A DNA stretch of 64,000 nucleotides from Chryseobacterium kimseyorum (GTDB lineage Bacteria; Bacteroidota; Bacteroidia; Flavobacteriales; Weeksellaceae): contig NZ_JAPDHW010000001.1 in assembly GCF_025971945.1 (NCBI RefSeq), positions 372,001-436,000 on the forward strand, read 5' to 3'. Positions 18,096 through 26,523 of this stretch are shown one piece after another. A program made the translations under genes and the position numbers. Under the pieces are notes generated by a model. That model saw only the letters and a list, made by a program, of their open reading frames with translations, did not search any database and was not told where the DNA came from. Numbering within the stretch: position 1 is the stretch's first letter; each line of letters opens with the position of its first letter.

Positions 18096-18701
18096 TTACC
18101 CAAGGACAGTAACACCTTTCTGAATCATTTCATAAACAGCATCTTTACCGTTATCCGGTTTTACATTGACAGCTCGGGTTCCGTTGAAGTGAAGACAGGT
18201 AATATAACCATTAGCGACTGCGTCCGTTGCCGTAAATTTTACACAGTAGTCCATGGCCAAACCTACGATTTCAACCAGCTGGATATCGTGATATTTTAAG
18301 AAATCATCTAAGCCTGTTTTCATAAAATGATTGTTATCCTGAAAACCACTGTATGCATCAATTTCAGTATTTTTTCCTTTCTGTATAATGTGCGTCACCT
18401 TATCTCTGTTCAGATCTTTATGAAATTCTGCCCCGAAACTTCCTTCCACACAGTGATCTGGCCACATAAACTGTGGAACACCGTTTAAAATAATGCTTTC
18501 GCCAACTTTTCTGTTATTATTGCTTGCAAAACTTTTATGGTTGGCAGGGTGCCAGTCCTGAGTCAGAACAATTTGGTCATATTCATTTTCTTCCATCAGA
18601 GAATTGATGTAGGGAATTATTTCGTTTGCCTGTGGAACTGCCAAAGCTCCACCTTCGCAAAAATCATTCTGTACATCGACAATTATTAATGCTTTTTTCA
18701 T
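18096..18701 (-). CDS. pncA: Nicotinamidase
   Basis: Hydrolyses nicotinamide to nicotinic acid for NAD salvage; the family also activates pyrazinamide. The 201-residue isochorismatase-fold protein has the catalytic triad positions Asp9 (IIVDVQNDF), a lysine near 108-110 (QKGKN) and Cys153 (MDYCVKF), and a metal site in TQDWHPANH (Asp49, His51) plus His83. Length is normal. It stands alone with its own terminator. No NAD-pathway neighbours are seen. Confidence 0.95.
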   Translation of the reverse strand: MKKALIIVDVQNDFCEGGALAVPQANEIIPYINSLMEENEYDQIVLTQDWHPANHKSFASNNNRKVGESIILNGVPQFMWPDHCVEGSFGAEFHKDLNRDKVTHIIQKGKNTEIDAYSGFQDNNHFMKTGLDDFLKYHDIQLVEIVGLAMDYCVKFTATDAVANGYITCLHFNGTRAVNVKPDNGKDAVYEMIQKGVTVLG

Positions 18702-19063
18702 ATGTATTATTATGATTGAATTTTTATTCTTAATTAAAATCTAATACTCAAAAAATTATCCAAATCTTAAATATCGGACAAAACGGCATTCGCATGATGC
18801 TCCCGAAATTCGTTGGTTAAACTCTGATAGGCCATAATTTTGAAACAACTTCTTCGCTGTCACGATTTAGCAAAAGATAAATTTAAAATTTTTAAATATA
18901 AAACACTGCTGAAAATCTGTCGTTTTATTACAGCTTTAAGATAATTTAAACAGTAAAAACATGAGTACTTGGGTTCAACAACAATCAAGAATTTAAATTT
19001 AATAGATCTTCGGAACATTATACCAAATGTCAATAGCTTATCTTTGCAACAAATCAATATTTT
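18702..19063. other. Intergenic region with a possible 22-codon frame
   Basis: AT-rich spacer between pncA and the DEAD-box gene. A compositionally different stretch (about 18767-18870) holds a minus-strand 22-codon frame (MAYQSLTNEF...) ending at 18767; it could be a gene fossil. The rest contains only the -7 box of the downstream gene. No RNA gene is recognised. Confidence 0.3.
19039..19046 (+). promoter_or_regulatory. -7 box of the DEAD-box gene (TATCTTTG)
   Basis: TATCTTTG ends 17 bases before the ATG at 19064. No clear -33 element. Confidence 0.5.
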
Positions 19064-20206
19064 ATGTCATTTGAGTCGCTAGGATTATCAAGCAATATTA
19101 TTCACTCCGTTAAAAAATTGGGTTATCTGAAGCCTTTTCCTATTCAGGAGCAGGCAATCCCTGTTATTCTTCAGGGAAAAGATTTGGTAGGAATCGCACA
19201 GACAGGTTCGGGAAAAACAGCCTGTTTTGTCATGCCAATTTTAGAAAAACTTCAGAATGCGGAACTTAAAAAAGACCGTAATGTTCAGGTTTTGGTATTG
19301 GTTCCTACGAGAGAATTGGCGATTCAGATCGATGAAGTTTTCAGAGCTTTTACAGAAAATCTGAAACGTGAAATTCGTACAATGGCTGTTTATGGTGGTG
19401 TTTCTATCAATCCTCAGATGAAAGGAATGTTCGGGGTAGAAGTTCTCATCGCAACACCCGGCCGTCTATTAGATTTAATTGACCACAATGCCTTGAGTAT
19501 TTCCGGAATACAGCACTTGGTAATTGATGAAGCAGACAAAATGTTTCAGCTGGGCTTCGGGGATGAGATGAATAAAATTTTCGGGATGATGCCTGTCATG
19601 AAGCAGACGACATTATTTTCTGCGACTCTGGACGCTCAGGTTTCTGAAATGAAGAAACGTGTTTCCATGAATCCGGTGCTTATTGAAATTAAAAAAGAAG
19701 AAGTTGAAATTGATCACATTGAGCAGGTAGCTTATCACGTTGCTCCGGAAAATAAAGGTCCGTTTTTAAGATATTTAATCAAAGAAAAGATGATTGAGAA
19801 AGCATTAATCTTTGTTTCATCAACAAAATCTGCCGATAATTTAGTTGAAAAACTTAAAAAAAATAAAATCAAGGCAGTCGCTATTCACAGTCAGAAATCT
19901 CAGGGTGCCAGAAGAAATAATTTAGAAGAATTTAAAGTAAACGGTGCTCAGATTTTGGTGGCTACTGATCTAATAGGACGTGGTATTCACATTGAATCTT
20001 TACCCTGTGTGATTAATTATGAATTGCCACGCTCGCCTTTAGATTACATTCACAGAATTGGTAGAACAGGTCGTGCCGGTGAAAAAGGAACCGCCATTAA
20101 TATTTTGACGGATGACGAATTACAGCATTTTCGGGTGATCCAGAAGAAAATGGGAAAGAAAGTGACTTTACAGAGAACGGAAGGTTTAGATCTTCACGGA
20201 TACTAG
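19064..20206 (+). CDS. DEAD-box RNA helicase
   Basis: ATP-dependent RNA unwinding, likely in ribosome assembly or RNA decay. The 380-residue protein contains all core motifs in order: Q motif (FESLGL...PFPIQEQAI), motif I AQTGSGKT (45-52), PTRELAIQ, TPGRLLD, DEAD (155-158), SAT (186-188), the C-terminal ATDLIGRGIH region and HRIGRTGR. It stops soon after the helicase core, so it lacks the long basic tail of many flavobacterial RhlE-type proteins. A terminator follows directly. Monocistronic. Confidence 0.95.
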   Translation: MSFESLGLSSNIIHSVKKLGYLKPFPIQEQAIPVILQGKDLVGIAQTGSGKTACFVMPILEKLQNAELKKDRNVQVLVLVPTRELAIQIDEVFRAFTENLKREIRTMAVYGGVSINPQMKGMFGVEVLIATPGRLLDLIDHNALSISGIQHLVIDEADKMFQLGFGDEMNKIFGMMPVMKQTTLFSATLDAQVSEMKKRVSMNPVLIEIKKEEVEIDHIEQVAYHVAPENKGPFLRYLIKEKMIEKALIFVSSTKSADNLVEKLKKNKIKAVAIHSQKSQGARRNNLEEFKVNGAQILVATDLIGRGIHIESLPCVINYELPRSPLDYIHRIGRTGRAGEKGTAINILTDDELQHFRVIQKKMGKKVTLQRTEGLDLHGY

Positions 20207-20224
20207 CAATTTTTTTAAGAAATC

Positions 20225-20258
20225 AAAGCTTCAAATTTATCGATGAGAAGCTTTTTTT
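20225..20258 (+). terminator. Terminator of the DEAD-box gene
   Basis: AAAGCTTC (20225-20232) pairs with GAAGCTTT (20246-20253), followed by a T-run. Confidence 0.65.
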
Positions 20259-20347
20259 ATGTTTGAATTTCTCGATTTTTTGATAAATTTACAAGCATTA
20301 AAACTGATAAAATTCAGCTGATCCACATATCTCAGAATTTGATACTC

Positions 20348-20935
20348 ATGAAAGAATTTACCATTGTCCGTGGATTGTTAGATAACAGAAAACGACAGTT
20401 GATCTTAGATAAAAACTTTATTCAATTTGAAAATAAGAATCGAAAGAATGACCTTTTTACAATTATTAAAAAAGAAGATATTGTCGGAGTACGATATGGA
20501 ATTCAGTTTATCAATGGGTATAGGTTTTATATTGGAAGAGAGTATCTGATCTATATTAAAACCATATCACAGGGAGAGATAAAGATTAATTTTAAACTTT
20601 TTTACGGGAGAAAACTCAATGAAAAACATCAGCTTTTTTGCGACCTTGTCGATGAATTATGGTATTGTTATCTCAATGATCTGTCACAAGATTATCTTGA
20701 CAAAATCAACCGAGCTGAGAATTTTGAACTGTGCGGAGTTCAGTTTTTAACAGGTAAAATAAAATTAAACAATAAAGAATTATTATTTGAAAATATTGAA
20801 ATCGAGGCTTACAAACATTACTATGTGATTTATTCTAAGCAAGACCGATATCATAATAAGATGCTTTATTATTTGAAAGATGAAAATGCTGTAATTCTAT
20901 CAGACCTCATAAACATCATAAAAAGCCATGAATAA
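20348..20935 (+). CDS. Hypothetical protein, beta-rich, unknown family
   Basis: A 195-residue soluble protein with alternating beta-type segments, many aromatic residues and no signal peptide or membrane segment. I do not recognise a family; an N-terminal PH-like fold is a guess. The ATG at 20348 is preferred over a TTG three codons upstream. It overlaps the YfiT-like gene by eight bases, so it belongs to the same operon as the bacillithiol-linked genes. Confidence 0.7.
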   Translation: MKEFTIVRGLLDNRKRQLILDKNFIQFENKNRKNDLFTIIKKEDIVGVRYGIQFINGYRFYIGREYLIYIKTISQGEIKINFKLFYGRKLNEKHQLFCDLVDELWYCYLNDLSQDYLDKINRAENFELCGVQFLTGKIKLNNKELLFENIEIEAYKHYYVIYSKQDRYHNKMLYYLKDENAVILSDLINIIKSHE

Positions 20936-21464
20936 TACAGACACTCATAAATTTCCTATTGGAGATTTTCAGGAAAGTGACACCGGTTGCGACGTTGAAC
21001 TGGACAGCCATATCAAAGTCATTAAAAACTTTCCCGAAAAATTAAAAAAGCTCATTGAAGATTTTTCTGATGATCAGTTAGATACTCCTTACTGGGAAGG
21101 AGGCTGGACAGTAAGACAGCTTGTCAATCATTTGGCAGACAGCCATGCAAACAGCTTTATCCGTTTTAAATTAGCCTTAACCGAAGAGAACCCAACGATC
21201 AAACCGTATGATGAAGCTAAGTGGGCCGAACTTCAGGACAGTCTGAATATGCCTGTAAAACCAGCCATGAGGATGCTGAAAGGGATTCATCAAAGATGGT
21301 ATGTTTTACTGAAAACACTCACCAACAAACAGTTTGAAAGAACGTTTCGTCATCCCGAAAAAAATAACGACCACAATTTGAGATATTATTTGGCACTGTA
21401 TTCGTGGCATTGTAATCATCATTATGCACATATACAAAACTTAAAGAAACTAAAAGGTTGGTAA
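20928..21464 (+). CDS. YfiT family DinB-fold protein (putative bacillithiol S-transferase)
   Basis: The 178-residue protein opens with PIGDF and contains the DinB/YfiT four-helix fold with the three-histidine metal site expected at His68 (VNHLADSH), His161 and His165 (WHCNHHYAH). YfiT-type proteins (BstA) transfer bacillithiol onto electrophiles for detoxification. Support here is strong because YtxJ, a bacillithiol-system protein, lies two genes downstream. It overlaps the upstream gene by eight bases and the DUF1569 gene by seven, so translation is coupled. Substrate unknown. Confidence 0.85.
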   Translation: MNNTDTHKFPIGDFQESDTGCDVELDSHIKVIKNFPEKLKKLIEDFSDDQLDTPYWEGGWTVRQLVNHLADSHANSFIRFKLALTEENPTIKPYDEAKWAELQDSLNMPVKPAMRMLKGIHQRWYVLLKTLTNKQFERTFRHPEKNNDHNLRYYLALYSWHCNHHYAHIQNLKKLKGW

Positions 21465-21919
21465 AAAAAAGTCTTCACAACAGAAAAGATTTTGACGAAA
21501 TTCTCTTAAGAATTTCTAATCTTTCAGAAAACTCCCAGAGAAAATGGGGTAAGATGGATGTCGCCCAAATGCTGACACACTGTGAACTAATTTTACAGGT
21601 ACCTTTAAAAAAAATCTTTCTTCCTAAAACCAATTTCCTGGTCCGTGCGATAGGAGTGATGACTAAAAAAGAAATTCAGCTTTTTAATAATGGAATTCCA
21701 CCAAATATGCCGAGTTTTCAAAAAGTAATCGTTAATTTTGACTGTAACTTTGTGGTAGCGAAAAGCAATCTTCAAAAGACCCTTAGCGACTATGTTCAGG
21801 CGTATGAGAAGCATGATTTGCCCGGTGATCACGCACTTTTTGGCAAGATGACAGAACAGGATTGGGGATTTTTAGAGTACAAGCACCTCAATCATCATTT
21901 GAAACAATTTAATGTATGA
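21458..21919 (+). CDS. DUF1569 (DinB-like) protein
   Basis: A 153-residue protein with the DUF1569 pattern: WGKMDVAQMLTHCE near residue 30, and a C-terminal PGDHALFGKMTEQDWGFLEYKHLNHHLKQF segment that supplies histidines of a DinB-like metal site. The only start that keeps the conserved N-terminus is a TTG at 21458 that overlaps the YfiT stop (TTGGTAA). It sits between YfiT and YtxJ genes in one operon, so a role in thiol-based detoxification is plausible but inferred. Overlaps ytxJ by four bases. Confidence 0.8.
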   Translation: MVKKSLHNRKDFDEILLRISNLSENSQRKWGKMDVAQMLTHCELILQVPLKKIFLPKTNFLVRAIGVMTKKEIQLFNNGIPPNMPSFQKVIVNFDCNFVVAKSNLQKTLSDYVQAYEKHDLPGDHALFGKMTEQDWGFLEYKHLNHHLKQFNV

Positions 21920-22299
21920 GTTTTTTTGATAAAATATTTGGCGGAAAACAGGAAGAAACTGAGTCAAAATCTTTTTGGAACTTAATAGAGTCTGAAAAAG
22001 ATCTGGAGGAAGCAATAAAAAAATCGCATTCTGGAAAGGTTGCAATTTTTAAACATTCTACGAGCTGTTTTATCAGTAAAACAGTTTTGAGAAATTTCGA
22101 AAAAGAGATCGCTGAAGCTGAAGAAACCGGAGCTACATTTTATTTTTTAGATCTTTTAGCACACAGAGATATTTCCAATAAAATTGCTGAAGATTTCGGT
22201 ATAAGACATGAGAGTCCACAACTGATTGTAATCGAAAACGGAAATGAGATCAATAATGCATCACATCAGGATATCACTTTAAGCCAGATCACCTTATGA
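21916..22299 (+). CDS. ytxJ: YtxJ, bacillithiol-system redox protein
   Basis: A 127-residue thioredoxin-fold protein (DUF2847) with a single active cysteine, Cys51, in HSTSCFISK, and a cis-proline region HESPQLIVI. YtxJ proteins are monothiol bacilliredoxin-like factors found only where bacillithiol is made, so the organism very likely makes bacillithiol. It overlaps DUF1569 by four bases and the Crp/Fnr gene by four bases, so all are co-translated. Likely removes bacillithiol from modified proteins in the cytoplasm. Confidence 0.88.
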   Translation: MSFFDKIFGGKQEETESKSFWNLIESEKDLEEAIKKSHSGKVAIFKHSTSCFISKTVLRNFEKEIAEAEETGATFYFLDLLAHRDISNKIAEDFGIRHESPQLIVIENGNEINNASHQDITLSQITL

Positions 22300-22889
22300 G
22301 CAATATGACCAATTATTTAGCAAAAGTTTTTGAAGTTCCTGCGGAAAGATTAAGCCTTTGCACTGTACAGTATGAGACAAAAAAAGTTTCTAAGGGTGAG
22401 CTCCTGTTGCAATATGGTGAAGTGTGTCGAAATACTTTTTTTGTGGAAAGGGGACTTTTAAGAATGTTTTCGATTGATAAGAATGGTAAGGAACATATTA
22501 TTCAGTTTGCCCCTGAAAACTGGCTGATTGGTGACCGAAGCAGTTTGTACTTCAGTGAAAAATCAAATTATTATATTGAAGCGGTAGAAGACTCTGAGGT
22601 TTCAGTTTTGCAGCGTGATTTTTTCAATAAGCTTTTGGAAGAATTCCCCAACAGTATCGAAAAGAACGATTTGATTCTTCAAAAGCACGTAAAGAGCTTG
22701 CAGGATCGCATCAATTCTTTACTGGGAGAAACGGCCGAAGAAAGATATTTAAAATTCATTAAAATGTACCCTGACCTGTTACTCAGAGTACCTCAATGGA
22801 TGGTTGCATCGTACCTAGGAATTACACCAGAAAGTCTGAGCCGTGTAAGAAAAGAATTGGCGAGGAAGAATTTTATTACAGATAAATAA
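22296..22889 (+). CDS. Crp/Fnr family transcriptional regulator
   Basis: A 197-residue regulator: N-terminal cyclic-nucleotide-like sensor barrel (about 30-130) with no FNR-type cysteine cluster, and a C-terminal winged helix (VPQWMVASYLGITPESLSRVRKELAR, about 168-193). The recognition helix ending SLSRVRKEL is typical of the short Bacteroidetes Crp/Fnr subgroup. It is the last gene of the operon with ytxJ, overlapping by four bases, so it may control this operon. Effector unknown. Confidence 0.88.
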   Translation: MSNMTNYLAKVFEVPAERLSLCTVQYETKKVSKGELLLQYGEVCRNTFFVERGLLRMFSIDKNGKEHIIQFAPENWLIGDRSSLYFSEKSNYYIEAVEDSEVSVLQRDFFNKLLEEFPNSIEKNDLILQKHVKSLQDRINSLLGETAEERYLKFIKMYPDLLLRVPQWMVASYLGITPESLSRVRKELARKNFITDK

Positions 22890-22897
22890 TTGATCAG

Positions 22898-23248
22898 TCA
22901 ATCTGCATTTAAAATATTCACAAGCCTGTTTAGATATTCCTGTTCCATCATCACTTTTTCAAACGATTTTTTTGCAAAAACAGGGCAGACCTGTTTATTT
23001 GAGTTGTGATGGAGATTGATGTCATTTTCTACAAAACCATCAAAATTCAACGCATATTCTTTGATAAATTTATCAATAGTATTTCTCTTAATCTCACAGA
23101 GTGTACTATTCTGAATTTTTTGCAGAGAAGTCAGAATGAAAGATTTATCACCCGTAAAATTGATGATATTGGTGATGAACTTTAAGTTTTCGTATGGCAT
23201 GCTGCTCATCTCCTGGCGAACAGCATGCGGTTGGTCTTCAAAAATCAT
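22898..23248 (-). CDS. Hypothetical protein, unknown
   Basis: A 116-residue soluble protein, mostly helical, with no signal peptide or recognised motif. It is convergent with the Crp/Fnr gene (eight bases apart) and lies 29 bases downstream of the PNPOx-like gene on the same strand, so they are likely one transcript. Codon use looks coding. No function can be given. Confidence 0.6.
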   Translation of the reverse strand: MIFEDQPHAVRQEMSSMPYENLKFITNIINFTGDKSFILTSLQKIQNSTLCEIKRNTIDKFIKEYALNFDGFVENDINLHHNSNKQVCPVFAKKSFEKVMMEQEYLNRLVNILNAD

Positions 23249-23277
23249 AGCTTCATAGTTTTTTATGGTTTATTAAT

Positions 23278-23784
23278 TTAGATGGAAGCTGTACCCTCAA
23301 CTCCGTCTGAATTATCGGTTTTATTACCGGTAACTGCTGCAGCAACAAAACTTAGCATACTTACTAATTTTCCTGCTTTAGTATCCCAATAATAGCTTTC
23401 CTTAGGCTCAACTCTAATGATTGAAACGTTAGGATCGTCCTTCCCATCAAACCATGCATTTGCCATAGCAGACCATTTTTCTTCAATGGTAGATTTATCT
23501 TTATAAATTGAAGCTTCCCCGAAAATTGAAAGATATTCTGAATCACTGTTGTTCATAAAAAACAGCTGAACTCTACGGTCATCTTTAATTTCAAAGTTTT
23601 TATTACTTGCCTCGCTGCTGATAAACCAAAGATTCCCTTCATCATCCGTTTCCTGAAGTCCCATTGGTCTTGAAGTAATCGGCAATGTCTCAAGGTCTGT
23701 AGCAAACATACAGATACTTGCTTTTTCTGAAAGTTCTTTGATTTTTTTAATAGCCTCGCTGTGCGTTAAATTCTCTGTTGACAT
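23278..23784 (-). CDS. Pyridoxamine 5'-phosphate oxidase-like (general stress protein 26 type)
   Basis: From the ATG at 23784 it is a 168-residue split-barrel flavoprotein. ATDLETLPITSRPMG, LWFISSEAS and the C-terminal YYWDTKAGKLVSM are typical of the general stress protein 26 subgroup, which binds FMN or F420-like cofactors. A start 16 codons upstream is possible but less conserved-looking. It probably helps in stress resistance; the reaction is unknown. A terminator-like hairpin lies 35 bases upstream of the start on the same strand. Confidence 0.82.
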   Translation of the reverse strand: MSTENLTHSEAIKKIKELSEKASICMFATDLETLPITSRPMGLQETDDEGNLWFISSEASNKNFEIKDDRRVQLFFMNNSDSEYLSIFGEASIYKDKSTIEEKWSAMANAWFDGKDDPNVSIIRVEPKESYYWDTKAGKLVSMLSFVAAAVTGNKTDNSDGVEGTASI

Positions 23785-23810
23785 AATATTAATATTTAAG
23801 TGTGATTGTA

Positions 23811-23840
23811 ATAAAAAAAGAGAAGTGGTCATTTCTCTTG
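23811..23840 (-). terminator. Terminator-like hairpin upstream of the PNPOx-like gene
   Basis: On the minus strand AAGAGAA (23839-23833) pairs with TTCTCTT (23824-23818) around an eight-base loop, then a run of seven T. No gene on this strand ends here, so it is either a leader attenuator for the gene at 23784 or the end of an unknown small RNA from 23841-24147. Confidence 0.4.
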
Positions 23841-24147
23841 GTGCAGAAAATATTCTGTTAGAAATTCAACTTCAAAAACCTAACCAAAAATTTAAAAACA
23901 CTTTAAAAATAAAAAAAAATTAAATAATTTAGAAAATACAATATAGATTACAAAATAATTACTAAATTATGATTCCAATCACAAAATAAAAACATTTTTA
24001 TTTTGATGATATGTCAAATATTTTAAATTTCATTGGGGTTCCATGTAACAGAAAGAATACACATACCTTTTTGAAGTGAGGACTCTGCTGGAACAGCATT
24101 TGGCATAAATTGTGTCATAAAATTCGAATAAAACTATTAAAAATGAT
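23841..24147. other. AT-rich intergenic region
   Basis: About 300 bases of very AT-rich DNA between the divergent PNPOx-like and Crp/Fnr genes. I see no clear TAnnTTTG box, frame or RNA gene. A small RNA ending at the hairpin 23818-23839 is possible. Confidence 0.25.
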
Positions 24148-24762
24148 ATGAAAACTATTAGCTGCACAAAACTAGATGAAGATCTCTTAAAATCTTTTGG
24201 AGGTGAAATAAAAGCGTTCAAAGAAGGTGACAAAATTTTTCAACAGGGCGAAGTTCCGATGTTTTATTTTCAAATCATCGAGGGCAAAGTAAAAGAAAAT
24301 AATCAGGATACGGAAGGAAGAGAATTTATACATAATATTTTGGGCTCAGGCCAGAGTTTTGGAGATTCTATGCTATTTATTGATAAGAGATATCCCATCA
24401 ATGCCGAAGCCATCACCGACTGCAGAGTTATAAGACTTCCCAAACCGAATTTCCTTAATCTTTTAGAAAAACACCCGGAAACATCTGTTCAAATCAACTC
24501 GTGTATGTCACAAAGAATGCATTATCAATTTATAATGATGCAGAATCTGGCTTCCAACGATCCGGCTGTAAGACTTACCGGATTACTGGAATATCTTAAG
24601 AGTTTTCACAGCGACGACGTTCCGTTATCTTTTCAGGTACAGCTTACGAGACAACAGATCGCAAATCTTACCGGTCTTCGTGTAGAGACCGTAATCAGAA
24701 CCATCAAAAAGATGGAGAAAGACCATACAGTAAAAATTAATAACAGGAAAATTTTCTTTTGA
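24148..24762 (+). CDS. Crp/Fnr family transcriptional regulator
   Basis: A 204-residue Crp/Fnr protein: sensor barrel (about 20-120, with IEGKVK and FGDSMLF) and C-terminal helix-turn-helix LTRQQIANLTGLRVETVIRTIKKME (about 170-194). No FNR-type iron-sulfur cysteine set is visible. It lies 27 bases upstream of an SDR gene on the same strand. It is a close paralogue of the interrupted gene at 25577-26170, sharing IIEGK..N, YPVNA/YPINA and MHYNYIMMQ/MHYQFIMMQ. Effector unknown. Confidence 0.88.
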   Translation: MKTISCTKLDEDLLKSFGGEIKAFKEGDKIFQQGEVPMFYFQIIEGKVKENNQDTEGREFIHNILGSGQSFGDSMLFIDKRYPINAEAITDCRVIRLPKPNFLNLLEKHPETSVQINSCMSQRMHYQFIMMQNLASNDPAVRLTGLLEYLKSFHSDDVPLSFQVQLTRQQIANLTGLRVETVIRTIKKMEKDHTVKINNRKIFF

Positions 24763-24789
24763 TTAATAAAAAAATAAAAGCGTAGAATA

Positions 24790-25533
24790 ATGCAGTTAGA
24801 AAACAAATCAGTGCTCATCACAGGAGCAGACAGTGGTATAGGGAAGGCGGTAGCATTACTTTTCGCTAAAGAAGGTGCCAACATTGCAATTGCTTACCAC
24901 AGTGATGAAGATGGTGCGAAAAAAGTAATGAATGAAATTATTGCGAAGGGTAGAAAATCGATCATCGTACAGGGAGACGTCAATGATTCAAATTTCTGTA
25001 AAGAGGCAGTGGAAAAAACTGTATCAACCTTCGGGAACCTTGATATTTTGATTAACAATGCAGGAACTCAGTTTCCTTCAGATAATATTGAAAATCTGGA
25101 TGAAGAGAATATAAGAACGACCTTCAATTCAAATATCATCGGGATGATCTTAATGACAAAAGCAGCATTTCCTCATTTAAAAATGGGAGGTTCTGTTCTC
25201 AACACAACGTCTGCAACTGCTTACCAAGGTCATGAAGAGCTTTTAGATTATTCAGCAACCAAGGGAGCGATTGTTTCATTTACAAGATCTTTGGCATTAC
25301 AGGCTAAACCGAAAGGAATACGTGTGAATGCGGTCGCACCAGGACCTGTAGCAACGCCATTGACAGAAAAAACTTTTGGTGATGAGGAAGAAGATGATTC
25401 GAAGCCACCTTTGGAGCGCAATGCAACTGAAGAAGAAATCGCGCCAAGTTATTTATTTTTGGTTTCCGAACAGGCTGCGCAAATAACCGGGCAGGTTTTG
25501 CATCCCAATGGCGGAATCATTATTAGTGGTTAA
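24790..25533 (+). CDS. SDR family oxidoreductase
   Basis: A classical 247-residue short-chain dehydrogenase: NAD(P) motif TGADSGIG (11-18), NNAG (89-92), catalytic Ser141, Tyr154 and Lys158 (YSATK), and PGPVATPL. It resembles the general stress SDRs of the YdaD/YhxD type. Downstream of a Crp/Fnr gene (27 bases), likely controlled by it. Substrate is unknown. Its terminator overlaps the 3' end of the convergent broken crp gene. Confidence 0.9.
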   Translation: MQLENKSVLITGADSGIGKAVALLFAKEGANIAIAYHSDEDGAKKVMNEIIAKGRKSIIVQGDVNDSNFCKEAVEKTVSTFGNLDILINNAGTQFPSDNIENLDEENIRTTFNSNIIGMILMTKAAFPHLKMGGSVLNTTSATAYQGHEELLDYSATKGAIVSFTRSLALQAKPKGIRVNAVAPGPVATPLTEKTFGDEEEDDSKPPLERNATEEEIAPSYLFLVSEQAAQITGQVLHPNGGIIISG

Positions 25534-25559
25534 TAGGCAACATATTCTAAAAATAAATC

Positions 25560-25599
25560 AGAACAGAAAGATTTGATTAATATAAAATCTTTCTGTTCT
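25560..25599. terminator. Long hairpin between convergent genes
   Basis: AGAACAGAAAGATTT (25560-25574) pairs perfectly with its complement (25585-25599), ten-base loop. It follows the SDR gene and overlaps the last codons of the convergent crp pseudogene. Confidence 0.6.
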
Positions 25600-26170
25600 C
25601 TATTCTAAGGATCTCATTTTTCTCCATATTTTTTATAACACGGATAACTGTTTCAACACTCAATCCTGCTAATGAAGCCAATTGCTGTCAAGTGAAAGGT
25701 ATCTGATAGGAATACGGACTGTGATTCTGATGATTTCCTTTAAGATAATTCATAATTGTGATCAGCCTGTTTTCGGGACTTTGAAACGACATGGTCTGCA
25801 TCATAATATAATTATAATGCATATTTTCTGAAATAAAAGGAAGTACCTTTTCGTAAAGCTCCGGATTTTGTTTTAACAGATTGAAATAACTTTTCTTCGG
25901 TAGGCGAAGCACTCTGCACTCTTCAAATGCAACCGCATTTACAGGATAAGGTTTGTCGGTAAAAAGCGCGGTGACGACGGGACTTCCACCGGTATCTACA
26001 ATTCCCTGAATAAATTCTTTTCCCTGATCATTATAATTATTGATCTTTATTTTTCCCTCCACAATCTGAAAATAGTAAGATGGTGTGTCTCCTTCTGCAA
26101 ATAGTAACTGATTGGTTTCGAAATTTTTATAATCTGCACCACAGGAAAGCAGAACATCTTCAATAATCAT
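25577..26170 (-). pseudogene. Crp/Fnr regulator interrupted by an in-frame TGA
   Basis: From the ATG at 26170 the frame encodes a Crp/Fnr sensor domain for 160 residues and then meets TGA at 25690-25688. Reading through, the same frame continues QQLASLAGLSVETVIRVIKNME and ends in a TAA at 25577, a full helix-turn-helix. The intact paralogue at 24148 has Arg (LTRQQIA) where the TGA stands, so a single CGA-to-TGA change explains it. The product would lack its DNA-binding domain. A sequencing error, or very recent loss, is possible since the rest of the frame is intact. Confidence 0.85.
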
Positions 26171-26523
26171 AGATTTAAATAGATAAAATTTTAATAATAG
26201 ATCCTTCCCACCTTTTCAAAACAGCTTTAAACAGGGTAGTTTTAATCAGATGTAAAGAAAAAATAATTTTTATTAAAAGTGAATTAATATGCTACCACAC
26301 GGATACCACATTATTGAGCACTAAACGAAAGATATTTTAGCGTAAAATGATTACAATCATAAAAAGTCACTGTTTTAATCTAATATATTTGATAAAAGTT
26401 TCAATGCCTACCTGCGAAAAATCAGGTAAAGAATTGAGAGACAGTGCCTCATGCAACATTGTTTTCAAAAAGAATAATCATCTATGAGGACATTTGATAA
26501 TAAAAATTTAATAGCACAAGAAT
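26171..26523. other. Intergenic region with a structured leader
   Basis: AT-rich DNA between the crp pseudogene and the small HTH gene. It contains a TATATTTG box (26384-26391) and then a TACCTG/CAGGTA hairpin (26409-26428) in the predicted 125-base leader of the HTH gene. No frame or RNA family is recognised. Confidence 0.35.
26384..26391 (+). promoter_or_regulatory. -7 box for the small HTH gene (TATATTTG)
   Basis: TATATTTG matches TAnnTTTG, 132 bases before the ATG at 26524. It is the only consensus box in this spacer. Confidence 0.4.

Noticed and set aside
18860..19057. 65-codon minus-strand frame
   Set aside because: Covers the DEAD-box promoter in AT-rich DNA, with a Lys/Phe/Leu composition typical of chance frames.
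23738..23923. 61-codon plus-strand frame
   Set aside because: Overlaps the PNPOx gene start and the terminator-like hairpin; ends in a poly-lysine A-run.
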